Below, one piece after another: positions 1 through 8,028 of a DNA stretch of 64,000 bases. Position 1 is the stretch's first letter. Every line of letters starts with the position of its first letter. The notes below the pieces were generated by a model. That model ran no database searches, had not been told where the DNA came from, and saw only the letters and a program-made list of their open reading frames with translations. Source of the stretch: Methylotetracoccus oryzae (GTDB taxonomy: Bacteria > Pseudomonadota > Gammaproteobacteria > Methylococcales > Methylococcaceae); NCBI RefSeq assembly GCF_006175985.1, contig NZ_SRSH01000013.1:1-64000 (forward strand), written 5' to 3'. Position numbers and translations under genes: made by a program.

Positions 1-117
1 CAACACACCATGACAGAGCACAGCGTCGGGATGGACCCATTACCCGGACTGACTGCAGACTGAAGAACTCATCTGAGCCGGAGTTCGCCCCCGAAAATTA
101 CACCACCTTGACGGACG

Positions 118-260
118 CTACCGAGCACCCCGCATGACTTCCAGCTTCTGGATATCGATGAGTGCCTCGTATTCACCGTAGAGTGCATGAGTTGGGGCGG
201 AGCATGCTCATTCCAGAACATCTGAATTGCGATGCCGTAGAAAATGCAGATGGTTGGCAT
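118..260 (-). pseudogene. DUF4160 protein remnant, frameshifted and truncated
   Basis: Reading from 260 downward, the first frame gives MPTICIFYGIAIQMFWNEHA, the typical opening of small DUF4160 proteins. After the APPQ stretch the match moves to another frame, which reads HALYGEYEALIDIQKLEV and then hits TAG at 118-120. Family members continue about 40 residues further, so the gene is both frameshifted (near 190-200) and truncated. DUF4160 genes often travel with DUF2442 genes as small accessory pairs; no DUF2442 partner is visible here. The function of the family is unknown. Taken together with the broken higA nearby, this looks like decayed accessory DNA. Confidence 0.6.
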
Positions 261-760
261 AACCTTCAGATAGATTGTCATCCGGCCGTTGGCGGGGAGC
301 GGCTTGTTGCCAAGCGCGGAAGGCGCCGCCTCCCGTCATGAAGTGATCGTCTTTAACGTACCACAAACGACCTGTCGGATTGAGCTGTCAGCCCCCGCTA
401 CCAGAATTCCTCGTCTTTCCTCGTCAACCGAAGCTTACCGACGGGCGCCACGGCACCGAGATACGCGCTCATGGGCAATGCGGGGTCAAGAACCGCGTCG
501 CTTATAAGCCTGCTCCGAGTACTGCAGGCATGACTGTTCACAGCGACGGGAGCGGAACCGGGGAACAAGACCGTCTGCGGGAGGGACCCCGCAGCCGAGC
601 CTACAGGGATGTATTCACGGCGTGTCTCGGTTCCCCGGTCCGCTCCTGCACTGCGTGCGGTGTAAGCGATCAAGGCGCGCCGGTTCAGCGCCTGCGGCCG
701 AGAATGGCTCTGATCGGCCGTGGTAGACTGCCCGAACGCTTCCAACCCAGTGAATGAGAC
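261..760. other. Intergenic stretch containing palindromic repeat copy A
   Basis: No convincing gene. The open frames here are short, arginine/serine-rich and overlap the palindromic repeat. The only structured element is the 98-bp repeat listed separately. The last 100 bases must contain the promoter of the DUF1640 gene, but no strong -35/-10 pair stands out. Confidence 0.5.
549..646 (+). repeat. 98-bp palindromic intergenic repeat, copy A
   Basis: The ends form an inverted repeat: GGAGCGGAACCGGGGAAC at the left and GTTCCCCGGTCCGCTCC at the right, with one unpaired base. Inside is a second hairpin (CTGCGGG / CCCGCAG around an AGGGAC loop), followed by the conserved strings GCCTACAGGGA and TATTCACGGCGTG. 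Copy B (1216-1313) has the same length and differs at only a few positions; copy C (36944-37040) is inverted and more diverged. No coding capacity. Resembles REP/MITE-type non-autonomous palindromes; the mobilising enzyme is not in this window. Confidence 0.85.
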
Positions 761-1051
761 ATGGCCACGCTGACATTCGATACCCTGAAGTTCGCCAACC
801 GGTTGAAGGCGGCCGGCGTGCCGAACGAACATGCGGAAGCGGAAGCCTCGGCACTGGCGGAAGTGTTCGAGACGCACTCGGCAGAACTGGCAACCCGAGA
901 CGACCTGCAACATCTACGAAACGATCTGAAGGTGCTCGAGGATCGATTGGACGCGAAGCTGGTCCAGTTGGAACAACGGATGACAATCAAGCTGGGGTCG
1001 CTGATGGTGGTCGCAATCGGAGTGGTCGCCGCGCTGGTCAAGGTTCTCTGA
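761..1051 (+). CDS. DUF1640 family coiled-coil membrane protein
   Basis: A 96-residue protein. Residues 1-45 are a helical head, 45-75 a predicted coiled coil (DDLQHLRNDLKVLEDRLDAK and following), and 78-96 a single hydrophobic C-terminal segment (LGSLMVVAIGVVAALVKVL) that should anchor it in the inner membrane. This head / coiled-coil / tail-anchor plan is that of the DUF1640 (CCDC90-like) family; the bacterial members have no established function. The start is the first ATG, following a weak purine stretch (GAATGAGAC). The gene sits alone between two copies of the 98-bp palindrome, suggesting an accessory or mobile setting. Family call is by recognition of length and layout, not by a search. 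Confidence 0.75.
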   Translation: MATLTFDTLKFANRLKAAGVPNEHAEAEASALAEVFETHSAELATRDDLQHLRNDLKVLEDRLDAKLVQLEQRMTIKLGSLMVVAIGVVAALVKVL

Positions 1052-1440
1052 CACATTGGCATTCCTTGCCCGGGGGCCGAAGAAACACCCCCGGTCGTCT
1101 GGCTGGCGTCCTGCGAAAAAGCGGTCAACAGGAGGGCCTCGGTAACGCGTCCGAGCTACCGAAGCACTTGCGCGACTGGCCATTGCCAGCCCGCTGGACC
1201 GGCTCAGCTGAGCAGGGAGCGGAACCGGGGAACGAGACCGTCTGCGGGAGGGACCCCGCAGCCGAGCCTACAGGGAGGTATTCACGGCGTGTCTCGGTTC
1301 CCCGGTTCGCTCCTGCAACAGCGGGGGCGGAATGATTGCCAACGGGTAGTGAGAAAACGTGCCAGCGTGTCCAGTCGCTTGGTTGGATGGGCTGGCCCGC
1401 CCAGGATCAAGCCAGCTGCGCCTACCCGGTCGTTAGCCGG
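1052..1440. other. Intergenic stretch containing palindromic repeat copy B
   Basis: Apart from the repeat at 1216-1313, nothing recognisable. Frames that stay open through it are out-of-frame readings with biased composition. Confidence 0.5.
1216..1313 (+). repeat. 98-bp palindromic intergenic repeat, copy B
   Basis: Same orientation and length as copy A, 667 bp away, with the same terminal inverted repeat, the same internal CTGCGGG/CCCGCAG hairpin and the TATTCACGGCGTG string. Differences are single bases (for example GAGGTATT in place of GATGTATT, and CCGGTTCGCTCC in place of CCGGTCCGCTCC). Together the two copies bracket the DUF1640 gene as direct repeats. Confidence 0.85.
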
Positions 1441-1737
1441 TCACGCCGCCTCGCTCGGCGTCACGTCCTGCTCGATGGTGGATTCCATCTCCGTCTTGCG
1501 CAGGTCGAATTCGGCCTACAATGCCATCCACGAGCGGGCATCGCCACCAAAGTATCGCGCCAGGCGCAGCGCGGTATCCGGCGTAATCGCACGATGTTCC
1601 TTGACGATAGCGTGGATGCGCGTCGCCGGCAACCGTAAGGCCATTGCCAGCGCGTGCTCGGTCAGGCCCAGTGCTACAAGGAAGTCCTCGCGCAGAATTT
1701 CACCCGGATGGACCGGGCGCATGCCGTTACTCATCAT
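1441..1737 (-). pseudogene. higA-like antitoxin (HTH), interrupted by an amber codon
   Basis: Starting at 1737 the frame reads MMSNGMRPVHPGEILREDFL and continues through a HigA-family XRE helix-turn-helix to FGGDARSWMAL, then meets TAG at 1516-1518. Past that codon the same frame continues AEFDLRKTEMESTIEQD to TGA at 1441. HigA antitoxins usually read W-x-x-L-Q-x-x-x-D-L-R here, so the TAG sits where a glutamine codon (CAG) is expected: a single C-to-T nonsense change. With the stop ignored the product would be 98 residues, normal for the family. No higB toxin frame is found upstream (1738-1835), so the antitoxin is orphaned as well as truncated. The 73-residue product keeps the DNA-binding fold and might still function. 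Confidence 0.7.
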
Positions 1738-1835
1738 CGTGGGCTCTCAGTGGGAATCGACGATGTCGACCGGGCTCGCATCGCGTCACACGGCAAGCGT
1801 AAGCCCAGCGGCATCGGTCGCCAAGCAGATGGGGA

Positions 1836-2765
1836 TCAAGGCGTCGCCCAAACCTCCTCGGGGGCAGCCGGCTCGAAGCGGCTTTGCAGGTCCAGGCCCT
1901 CGGCAATGGCCCAGATCGCGGCCGGCAGCGGGGCCGGCGGCTCCTGCTGGGTCGTGATCAGGCCAATGCGCCGTGTGAACTCGGGGGCCAGCGGCACCAT
2001 GGCCAGCCCCTGCGGCGGTACGGCCAGGCCCAGCAGGCTGTGCGGCACGATGCTGTGTAAGCCCGCATGGCGCACCTGAGCCAGCAGCGCCGTCATCGAG
2101 TCGGTTTCGACGACGACGTAGGGCTGGACCGCCGCCCGCCGGAAGGCGCTGTTGACGATCTGCCGGTTCTGCATGTTCGGGGTCAGCAGGCACAGCGGCA
2201 ACCCCGCGATGTCCTTCCAGTTGACCTCGGCACAGTAGGCCTTGCGGGCATCCTCGGGCGCCAGCAGCATGTAGCGCTCGTGATACAGCGGCAGCACGCG
2301 AAAGCCCTCGGTATCGATGTCGTCCAGGTACATCAGGCCGACGTCGAGTTCGTATTCCTCCAGCCGGCGCAGGATCTCCAGACTCGACAGCGACTGGATG
2401 CTGTGCGTGAGATCCGGATGGGCCTCGCGGCAGGCCCGCGTCAGCAGGGACATCACGGCCGCGGCGGTCGGCACGGTGCCCGCCCGCAGCAGGCCGGTCA
2501 GGTGGTGCAGCGCCGCCGAGGCCTCCTGGCGCAGCCCGGATAACGCCGCCAGGCTATGGCGCGCCCAGGCCAGCAGGCGCTCACCCTCCGGCGTGAAGCC
2601 CAGGAATCGGCGGCCACGCTTGACGATGGTGACGCCGAGTTCTTCCTCCAGATGGCGGATCGCCGTGGACAAGGCTGGCTGGGAAACATGGCAGGCCGCC
2701 GCCGCACGCGCGAAGTGCTTTTCCCGCGCCAGCGTGACCAGGTATTCGAGTTGTCGGAAGAACAT
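1836..2765 (-). CDS. LysR family transcriptional regulator
   Basis: A 309-residue LysR-type regulator. Residues 1-60 form the winged helix-turn-helix (QLEYLVTLAREKHFARAAAA, then VSQPALSTAIRHLEEELG), followed by a linker helix. Residues ~92-295 are the periplasmic-binding-like effector domain. Full length for the family. It is the last gene of a same-strand run (glgC, ppa, DUF3298-like, lysR) but is separated by 67 bp from the preceding gene, so it may have its own promoter. There is no divergent neighbour, the usual clue to a LysR target, so target and effector are unknown. Confidence 0.9.
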   Translation of the reverse strand: MFFRQLEYLVTLAREKHFARAAAACHVSQPALSTAIRHLEEELGVTIVKRGRRFLGFTPEGERLLAWARHSLAALSGLRQEASAALHHLTGLLRAGTVPTAAAVMSLLTRACREAHPDLTHSIQSLSSLEILRRLEEYELDVGLMYLDDIDTEGFRVLPLYHERYMLLAPEDARKAYCAEVNWKDIAGLPLCLLTPNMQNRQIVNSAFRRAAVQPYVVVETDSMTALLAQVRHAGLHSIVPHSLLGLAVPPQGLAMVPLAPEFTRRIGLITTQQEPPAPLPAAIWAIAEGLDLQSRFEPAAPEEVWATP

Positions 2766-2832
2766 CAGTGGGTATCGGTTCGGATCAATTCGGGGCTATC
2801 GGCCGGCACCGCGACGACCGGCGCCGGTGCGC

Positions 2833-3873
2833 TCAGCGACTCGCGGCGCGCTCGGCCAGCGGACCGTCGCGGCGAAACAACGGGGTGAGCTGCCGGTTCG
2901 GAAGCACGACCCGAAAGGCCCCGTCCGAGTAAGGCCCGACCGCGTAGGGCGCAAACTCGAAAGCCAGCCCGGCGGGCACGACGACGAAGGGGAATTGCCC
3001 CTGCGTCAGTTCCTTGCGGAAATCCTTGATGCTGCCGTCCCGGACGAACGAGGCCCGCTGACGCCTCAGATCGTCGATCAGACCCTTCGACACCTGATCG
3101 ACCGCGCCCGGTTTCTGCTGCAGGATATCCCAAAGCGCGATGGGCCGGGCAGCGCCATCCGGAGCAATAGCATAGTTCTGCGTCGAAAACTCGGTATTGG
3201 GATGCGCGCCGCCCGCGTATTCGTATTCACTGCACAGCAGGCTGACGAGTTCCGGACGCGCGAACTCGATGTCGCAAGACCGGCCGCGGCTGATCCGCGC
3301 CAGATCCTCGGCGGTGGCCGGCGGTGTCCGCACCGCCTGCACTTCCTTGCGCACACCCAGCACCCACTCGGTATCGGCGCGCAGATGCTGGCGAGCCTCC
3401 CCGGCCAGGCGCGCGTTCAGCTTGCCGAAATGCGGAGCGTCGAACTGCGGGTAGCGCACCGAGACATCGACGTCGGGACTACGGATTTCCGGCAGCGTGG
3501 CGACGCGTTCCAGCACGAACGGCAGGTTCTTCTTCCCATCCGGCGTCCGCCAGTTGCCCCGGGCCTGCTTGCCGTCTGCGGACAGGCTCCCGCTAAACGT
3601 CCCGGTGTGTTTGGCGTCGCCGTCGCGCGCGTACAGCGTTTCCTTCCATTCGAAGCCGGCTGGCGGCTTGGGGATGATCTGCAAGGACAAGTCGTGCGAG
3701 CCGCTGGCGTCGTAGCGAACGGCGCCAGAATCTTCGGCGGCTGTGCCCGCTGTGACCGTGAGGCCGATGCCTTCGCCTATCGTCCCCCGATAGAAGGCGG
3801 TCTCGGCGCGGCTCGTCGAGCCGATCGCCAACGCGGACGTCAGCAACAAAACTTCAAAAGGACGATTCGGCAT
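2833..3873 (-). CDS. Exported DUF3298/RsiV-like protein
   Basis: A 346-residue protein. The start is placed at MPNRPFEVLLLTSALAIG because that gives a signal peptide with cleavage after SRAETA; longer readings upstream lack a signal. The N-terminal part (about 25-125) is a beta-rich unit. Residues about 135-340 resemble the PdaC/DUF4163 plus DUF3298 layout of RsiV- and lysozyme-inhibitor-like proteins, with landmarks CSEYEYAGGAHPNT and YAVGPYSDG. In that family this pair of domains binds cell-wall-related ligands, but in Gram-negative bacteria the role is mostly unknown. It lies 67 bp upstream of the LysR gene and 107 bp downstream of ppa on the same strand. No clear Shine-Dalgarno sequence precedes the chosen start, so the start is the weak point. 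Confidence 0.75.
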   Translation of the reverse strand: MPNRPFEVLLLTSALAIGSTSRAETAFYRGTIGEGIGLTVTAGTAAEDSGAVRYDASGSHDLSLQIIPKPPAGFEWKETLYARDGDAKHTGTFSGSLSADGKQARGNWRTPDGKKNLPFVLERVATLPEIRSPDVDVSVRYPQFDAPHFGKLNARLAGEARQHLRADTEWVLGVRKEVQAVRTPPATAEDLARISRGRSCDIEFARPELVSLLCSEYEYAGGAHPNTEFSTQNYAIAPDGAARPIALWDILQQKPGAVDQVSKGLIDDLRRQRASFVRDGSIKDFRKELTQGQFPFVVVPAGLAFEFAPYAVGPYSDGAFRVVLPNRQLTPLFRRDGPLAERAASR

Positions 3874-3980
3874 CGGTGTCCGCTCGGCGAGGTGTGTCGT
3901 TGGCAGGAAGATCGGGATTTGGAATTCGGTCATGATCGCGCCGGACGCCCGCTCCGCTCCCCTGAGGAAAACGGCAGGGC

Positions 3981-4661
3981 TCAGCCGCGCAGCGCGGCGG
4001 TCAGCAAGCCTTCGATGTCGGAGAACCGGGCCAGATAATCCTGGTGGCTCGCCTCGATGACGGCGAGGGCCTCGTCGCGGCCATAGACCTCGGTGATCTC
4101 GACCTTGGCCGGCTGCTCGTGCGGCACGTTCTTGTAGGTCAGGAAGTAATGCCGCAGCCGCTCGATCAAGGCCGCCGGACAATCCTCGACATCCCGCCAG
4201 GCACCGTACGAGGCGTCACCTTCCATCACCGCGAGAATCTTGTCGTCCGCTTCGTCGCCGTCGATCATGCTGAGCCCGCCGATCGGAATCGCGCGCAGCA
4301 GGATATCGCCGTGCGGGATCACCTTCTCGGTCAGCACGCAAATGTCGAGGGGGTCGCCATCGCCGACGAACCCGGTCCTGCCGGTGCGCAGGCGCAGGCG
4401 CTCGGCGACGTGCTCACCGCAGTAGGTCTGGGGCACCAGCCCGTAATGCGAGGGGCAAACGTTGGAGAACTGCTGCGGGCGGTCGATCTTCAGCAGACCG
4501 CTGGCCTTGTCGAGTTCGTACTTCACGGTGTCGCTGGGCACGATCTCGATGTAAGCCGTCAGCACGCGCGGTGCGTCCTCGCCGATCGGCACGCCGTGCC
4601 AGGGATGGGCACGGAACAGCAGGCCCATCAGTTGCCACAGGGGTTCGCGCTTCTTCGTCAT
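3981..4661 (-). CDS. ppa: Inorganic pyrophosphatase, family I
   Basis: Hydrolyses pyrophosphate to phosphate in the cytoplasm. With the start at MTKKREPLW the protein is 226 residues. The family I signature DGDPLD lies at residues 101-106 with the three Mg-binding aspartates in place; the YELDK motif (residues 48-52) and the Y-x-x-x-K of the C-terminal half (YFLTYKNVPH) are also present. It is longer than the about 175-residue E. coli enzyme, with an N-terminal extension (LWQLMGLLFRAHPWHG) seen in a subgroup. Start chosen at 4661 because GAGGA precedes it; MDEDAM at 4676 is possible. It follows glgC by 73 bp: removing the pyrophosphate made by GlgC pulls ADP-glucose synthesis forward, so joint expression makes sense. 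Confidence 0.93.
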   Translation of the reverse strand: MTKKREPLWQLMGLLFRAHPWHGVPIGEDAPRVLTAYIEIVPSDTVKYELDKASGLLKIDRPQQFSNVCPSHYGLVPQTYCGEHVAERLRLRTGRTGFVGDGDPLDICVLTEKVIPHGDILLRAIPIGGLSMIDGDEADDKILAVMEGDASYGAWRDVEDCPAALIERLRHYFLTYKNVPHEQPAKVEITEVYGRDEALAVIEASHQDYLARFSDIEGLLTAALRG

Positions 4662-4734
4662 GGCGTCCTCATCCACTCAGTGATCCGCTTCGCCCCAAAG
4701 ACTAGCGGGTCGGTCGACCATCCGCACCGCTGGC

Positions 4735-5955
4735 TCAATCGAACCGGTAGTCCCTCGGCACCACGACGATGCCCGATTCCGAGACGGTGAAGCGTGCCGC
4801 ATCGGCCGCCGGATCGTGACCGATGCGCTCACCCGGCGGAATCTGCACGTGTTTGTCCACGATACAGCGGCGCAGTCGCGCGCCGGCGCCAACCTGCACG
4901 CCGTCGAACAGGATCGAGTCCTCGATCACGGCGTCCTCGTCGACCTGAATGCGGGAAAACAGGATCGACCGCACCACGGAACCGCCACAGATCACCGTGC
5001 CGCTGCTCAGCAACGAGTTCACCAATCGCCCCTCCCGACCCGACGCGCCCTGACTGATGCGGGCCGGCGGATGCTGGCCGTGGTAGGTCCGGATCGGCCA
5101 GTCCGGCTGGTACAGATTCATGGGCGGGAGTGGCGCGAGCAGGTCCATGTTGGCGGCATAGTACGACTCGATGGTTCCGACGTCGCGCCAGTAACGGTCG
5201 GGGATCACGCGGCCCAATGCGCCGCCGAACCGGTAGGCGCAGACACGATGCGTCCGGATCAGGTCCGGAATCAGATCGCTGCCGAAGTCATGGCGCGCAT
5301 CGGACGGGCCATCGTCGGCGCGTAGTTCGCGGCACAGCACCTCGGTCGAGAATACATAGATCCCCATGGACGCAAGCGCCTGCGACGGATCATCCGGCAA
5401 CGGCGCGGGGTGTTGGGGCTTTTCGTCGAACGAGCACACCCGGTGCCGATCATCGACGGACATGATCCCGAATGCGCTGGCTTCTGGGAGCGGAACCTGC
5501 ATGCACGCGATCGTCAGGTCGGCGCCCTGCTCCCGATGAAAACGCACCATCGCGGCATAATCCATCCGGTAAATGTGATCGCCGGCCAGTATCAGGACGC
5601 AGGCCGCGTTGGAACGCTCCAGCAGATAGAGGTTCTGGCGTATCGCATCCGCCGTGCCGGAATACCAGGACTGCCCGGTGCGCATCTGCGGCGGCACCAG
5701 CGTGATGAACTCGCCGATCTCGGCATTGAAGATGCTCCAGCCGTCGCGCAGATGCTTCTGCAGCGAATGCGACTTGTACTGGGTCAGGACCAGCAACTTG
5801 CGCAACCCGGAGTGCAGGCAGTTCGACAGCGTGAAGTCGATGATGCGGTACTTGCCGCCGAAAGGCACCGCCGGCTTCGCGCGTTCCGCGGTCAGGGGGT
5901 GCAAGCGCCGACCCATGCCGCCGGCCAGGATAATCGCAAGGGTCTGTTCCGGCAT
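4735..5955 (-). CDS. glgC: Glucose-1-phosphate adenylyltransferase (ADP-glucose pyrophosphorylase)
   Basis: Makes ADP-glucose from ATP and glucose-1-phosphate, the committing step of bacterial glycogen synthesis. The 406-residue length is normal. N-terminal nucleotidyltransferase domain: LAIILAGGMGRRLHPLT (nucleotide loop), KPAVPFGGKYRIIDFTLSNC, the GTADAIRQNL stretch, and LAGDHIYRMDY with the catalytic aspartate. The C-terminal part is a left-handed beta-helix with hexapeptide-like repeats (SSGTVICGGSVVRSILFSRI and following). Only ppa, among possible partners, is adjacent; glgA, glgB and glgP are not in this window. The gene is divergent from the cyclase-family lipoprotein. Confidence 0.95.
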   Translation of the reverse strand: MPEQTLAIILAGGMGRRLHPLTAERAKPAVPFGGKYRIIDFTLSNCLHSGLRKLLVLTQYKSHSLQKHLRDGWSIFNAEIGEFITLVPPQMRTGQSWYSGTADAIRQNLYLLERSNAACVLILAGDHIYRMDYAAMVRFHREQGADLTIACMQVPLPEASAFGIMSVDDRHRVCSFDEKPQHPAPLPDDPSQALASMGIYVFSTEVLCRELRADDGPSDARHDFGSDLIPDLIRTHRVCAYRFGGALGRVIPDRYWRDVGTIESYYAANMDLLAPLPPMNLYQPDWPIRTYHGQHPPARISQGASGREGRLVNSLLSSGTVICGGSVVRSILFSRIQVDEDAVIEDSILFDGVQVGAGARLRRCIVDKHVQIPPGERIGHDPAADAARFTVSESGIVVVPRDYRFD

Positions 5956-6130
5956 CGATCTGTTCTTCTTGTCCGTCGGGCACTGGTGTCACCCGTCGGG
6001 CCGAAGCGGGCGATATGGGAACTTACCCCGCCATCTTGCCGAAGTCCGCGGCGCTTGTGAACCGGCCAGCCGCACCATGTCGCAGCGCCGGGCAATGCAT
6101 TACCATGCGCGAAAATCAGGAGGAGCCGCC

Positions 6131-6937
6131 ATGCGTATTAACCATATTGCCCGACCCTTATGGCTGGCATTGGTACTGGGAGGGTGTGCCTCGCAACCGC
6201 AACCGCCCTGGCCGGCCGGGTCAGGCGGGCACTGGATCGACCTCACGCACGCCTTCGGCAAGGACACGATTTACTGGCCCACGGCCGAGGGCTTCAAGCT
6301 CGAAACGGTGTTCGACGGCACGACCGAGAAGGGCTACCACTACAGCGCCAACCAGTTCTGTGCCGCCGAGCACGGCGGAACGCACGTCGACGCGCCGATT
6401 CATTTCGCGGACGGGGCCCCGACCATCGACCACGTTTCACTCGACCATTTCATCGGCCCAGCCGTCGTTGTCGACGTGACGGCCAAAGCCGCCGGCAATC
6501 GCGACTATCAGGTGGGAATCGACGACTTCACCGCTTTCGAAAGGCAACACGGACCGATCCCGCCGGATACGATCGTGCTGCTGCGCACCGGTTTCGGACG
6601 GTTTTGGCCGAACGCCGTGCAATACCTCGGCACTGCCGAAAAGGGCCCGTCAGCCGTCGCCAAGCTGCACTTTCCCGGCCTCGGTCCCGACGGCGCGCGC
6701 TGGCTTAGCGAGCAGCGCCATATCAAGGCGGTGGGCCTCGACACCGCGAGCATCGACTACGGACAGTCGACCTTGTTCGAGAGCCATCAGGTTCTCGCCC
6801 GGGCCGGCATCCCCATCTTCGAAAACGTCGCCGGACTGGACGGTATGCCGGCCACCGGAGCCTGGGTCGTCGGGCTGCCGATGAAGATCGCCGGCGGCAG
6901 CGGCGCGCCTTTGCGCTTGATCGCGCGGGTACCCTGA
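6131..6937 (+). CDS. Cyclase family lipoprotein (kynurenine formamidase-like fold)
   Basis: A 268-residue member of the PF04199 cyclase family, metal-dependent hydrolases that include bacterial KynB. The N-terminus (MRINHIARPLWLALVLGGC) is a lipoprotein signal with lipobox LGGC, so the mature protein should be tethered in the periplasm, unusual for a family known mostly from cytoplasmic enzymes. Metal-site landmarks: HGGTHVDAPIHF (the H-G-T-H-x-D motif) and, near the C-terminus, the ENVAGLDGMPATGAW region. AATCAGGAGGAGCC just upstream is a strong ribosome site that fixes the start; frames open upstream of it are spurious. Substrate cannot be told; no kynurenine-pathway gene is nearby. Confidence 0.88.
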   Translation: MRINHIARPLWLALVLGGCASQPQPPWPAGSGGHWIDLTHAFGKDTIYWPTAEGFKLETVFDGTTEKGYHYSANQFCAAEHGGTHVDAPIHFADGAPTIDHVSLDHFIGPAVVVDVTAKAAGNRDYQVGIDDFTAFERQHGPIPPDTIVLLRTGFGRFWPNAVQYLGTAEKGPSAVAKLHFPGLGPDGARWLSEQRHIKAVGLDTASIDYGQSTLFESHQVLARAGIPIFENVAGLDGMPATGAWVVGLPMKIAGGSGAPLRLIARVP

Positions 6938-7162
6938 CGGCGATCGCAATTCGGTGCGGCACGGATTTTCCTTCCCCCTGGGTAGGCTTTACGCCGTCCG
7001 ATCAGCGATAGCGGCACCCCCGGCCCGCGAGGGTCGCCTGTTCGCGAACGACGCTTTTCGATGCGGCGTGGGCGGATGTCGCGGCGGGCCTGATAGAATC
7101 AGGCGAAGCGGCAAACACCCAAGCGCTGCGCCAAGCCAACGAACCGCGTTCCGGAGATCCCG

Positions 7163-7951
7163 ATGACTGTCATGACATCCTACCCGCCAGGCACCTTCTG
7201 CTGGGTCGACCTGGCCACTTCGGATCTCATCGACGCCCGGGCGTTCTATGCCGAGTTATTCGGATGGGAATTCGATGAGCGGCCGGTGACGCCCGGCATG
7301 ACCTACACTGTGTGCCGGCACGGAGACTTCGAACTCTGCGCACTGCACGAACTGGGACCGGACGCACTGGGCAAGCACATCCCGCCGCATTGGGCCTCAC
7401 ACATCTCGGTGTCCGATGCGGATGGGACGGCCACGCTAGCGGTCGAGCTCGGCGCGACCTTGCTGAGTCCCCCTCACGACGTGGGGGATGCCGGACGTCT
7501 GGCGGTGATCCGTGATCCGACGGGCGGCATCGTCGGCCTGTGGCAACCCGGCAAACACGTCGGGGCCACGCTGGTCAACGAGCCCGGCGCGCCGTGCTGG
7601 CACGAATTGCAGACCCACGACGCCGCAGGCGCCGAAGCCTTCTACACGCGCCTGTTCGGCTGGCAGGCAAGCCACAGCGACGCAGGTGACGTGCCCTACA
7701 CCGAGTTCGTGAACGGCGACCACGCCGCTGGCGGGATGTTGCAGTTGCAGCCCGAATGGGGACTGATCCCGCCGCACTGGCTGGCCTATTTCGCAGTGGC
7801 CGATTGCGACGAGACCGCCGGCCTGGCCGCGGAACTCGGCGGGTCCGTCTGCGTCGAGCCGCGCGACATTCCCGGTGTCGGACGATTCTGTGTGCTGCAG
7901 GACCGCCAGGGCGCGGCCTTCGCCGTGATCAGCCTGCTGCATCCGGATTGA
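7163..7951 (+). CDS. VOC family protein with two glyoxalase-like domains
   Basis: A 262-residue protein made of two vicinal-oxygen-chelate domains (about 8-125 and 140-258). Each begins with the same motif, G-x-F-C-W-V-D-L-A-T-S-D in the first and G-A-P-C-W-H-E-L-Q-T-H-D in the second, followed by a helix with ARAFYAELFGWEF or EAFYTRLFGWQA. This tandem form resembles the hydroxylase / glyoxalase-resistance-like proteins often annotated only as VOC. GGAGAT precedes the ATG by 8 bases. The amidohydrolase gene follows after 77 bp on the same strand. Substrate unknown. Confidence 0.88.
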   Translation: MTVMTSYPPGTFCWVDLATSDLIDARAFYAELFGWEFDERPVTPGMTYTVCRHGDFELCALHELGPDALGKHIPPHWASHISVSDADGTATLAVELGATLLSPPHDVGDAGRLAVIRDPTGGIVGLWQPGKHVGATLVNEPGAPCWHELQTHDAAGAEAFYTRLFGWQASHSDAGDVPYTEFVNGDHAAGGMLQLQPEWGLIPPHWLAYFAVADCDETAGLAAELGGSVCVEPRDIPGVGRFCVLQDRQGAAFAVISLLHPD

Positions 7952-8028
7952 CGCATGCGAGTCGGGGGGACGCAGCAACCACGCCAGCGGACGGGGCTCA
8001 TGCCACTGCGGCATCGGGACATTTTCCG

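Noticed and set aside
2317..4038. 573-codon plus-strand frame across the LysR and DUF3298-like genes
   Set aside because: Arg/Ser/Pro-rich shadow of two recognisable minus-strand genes.
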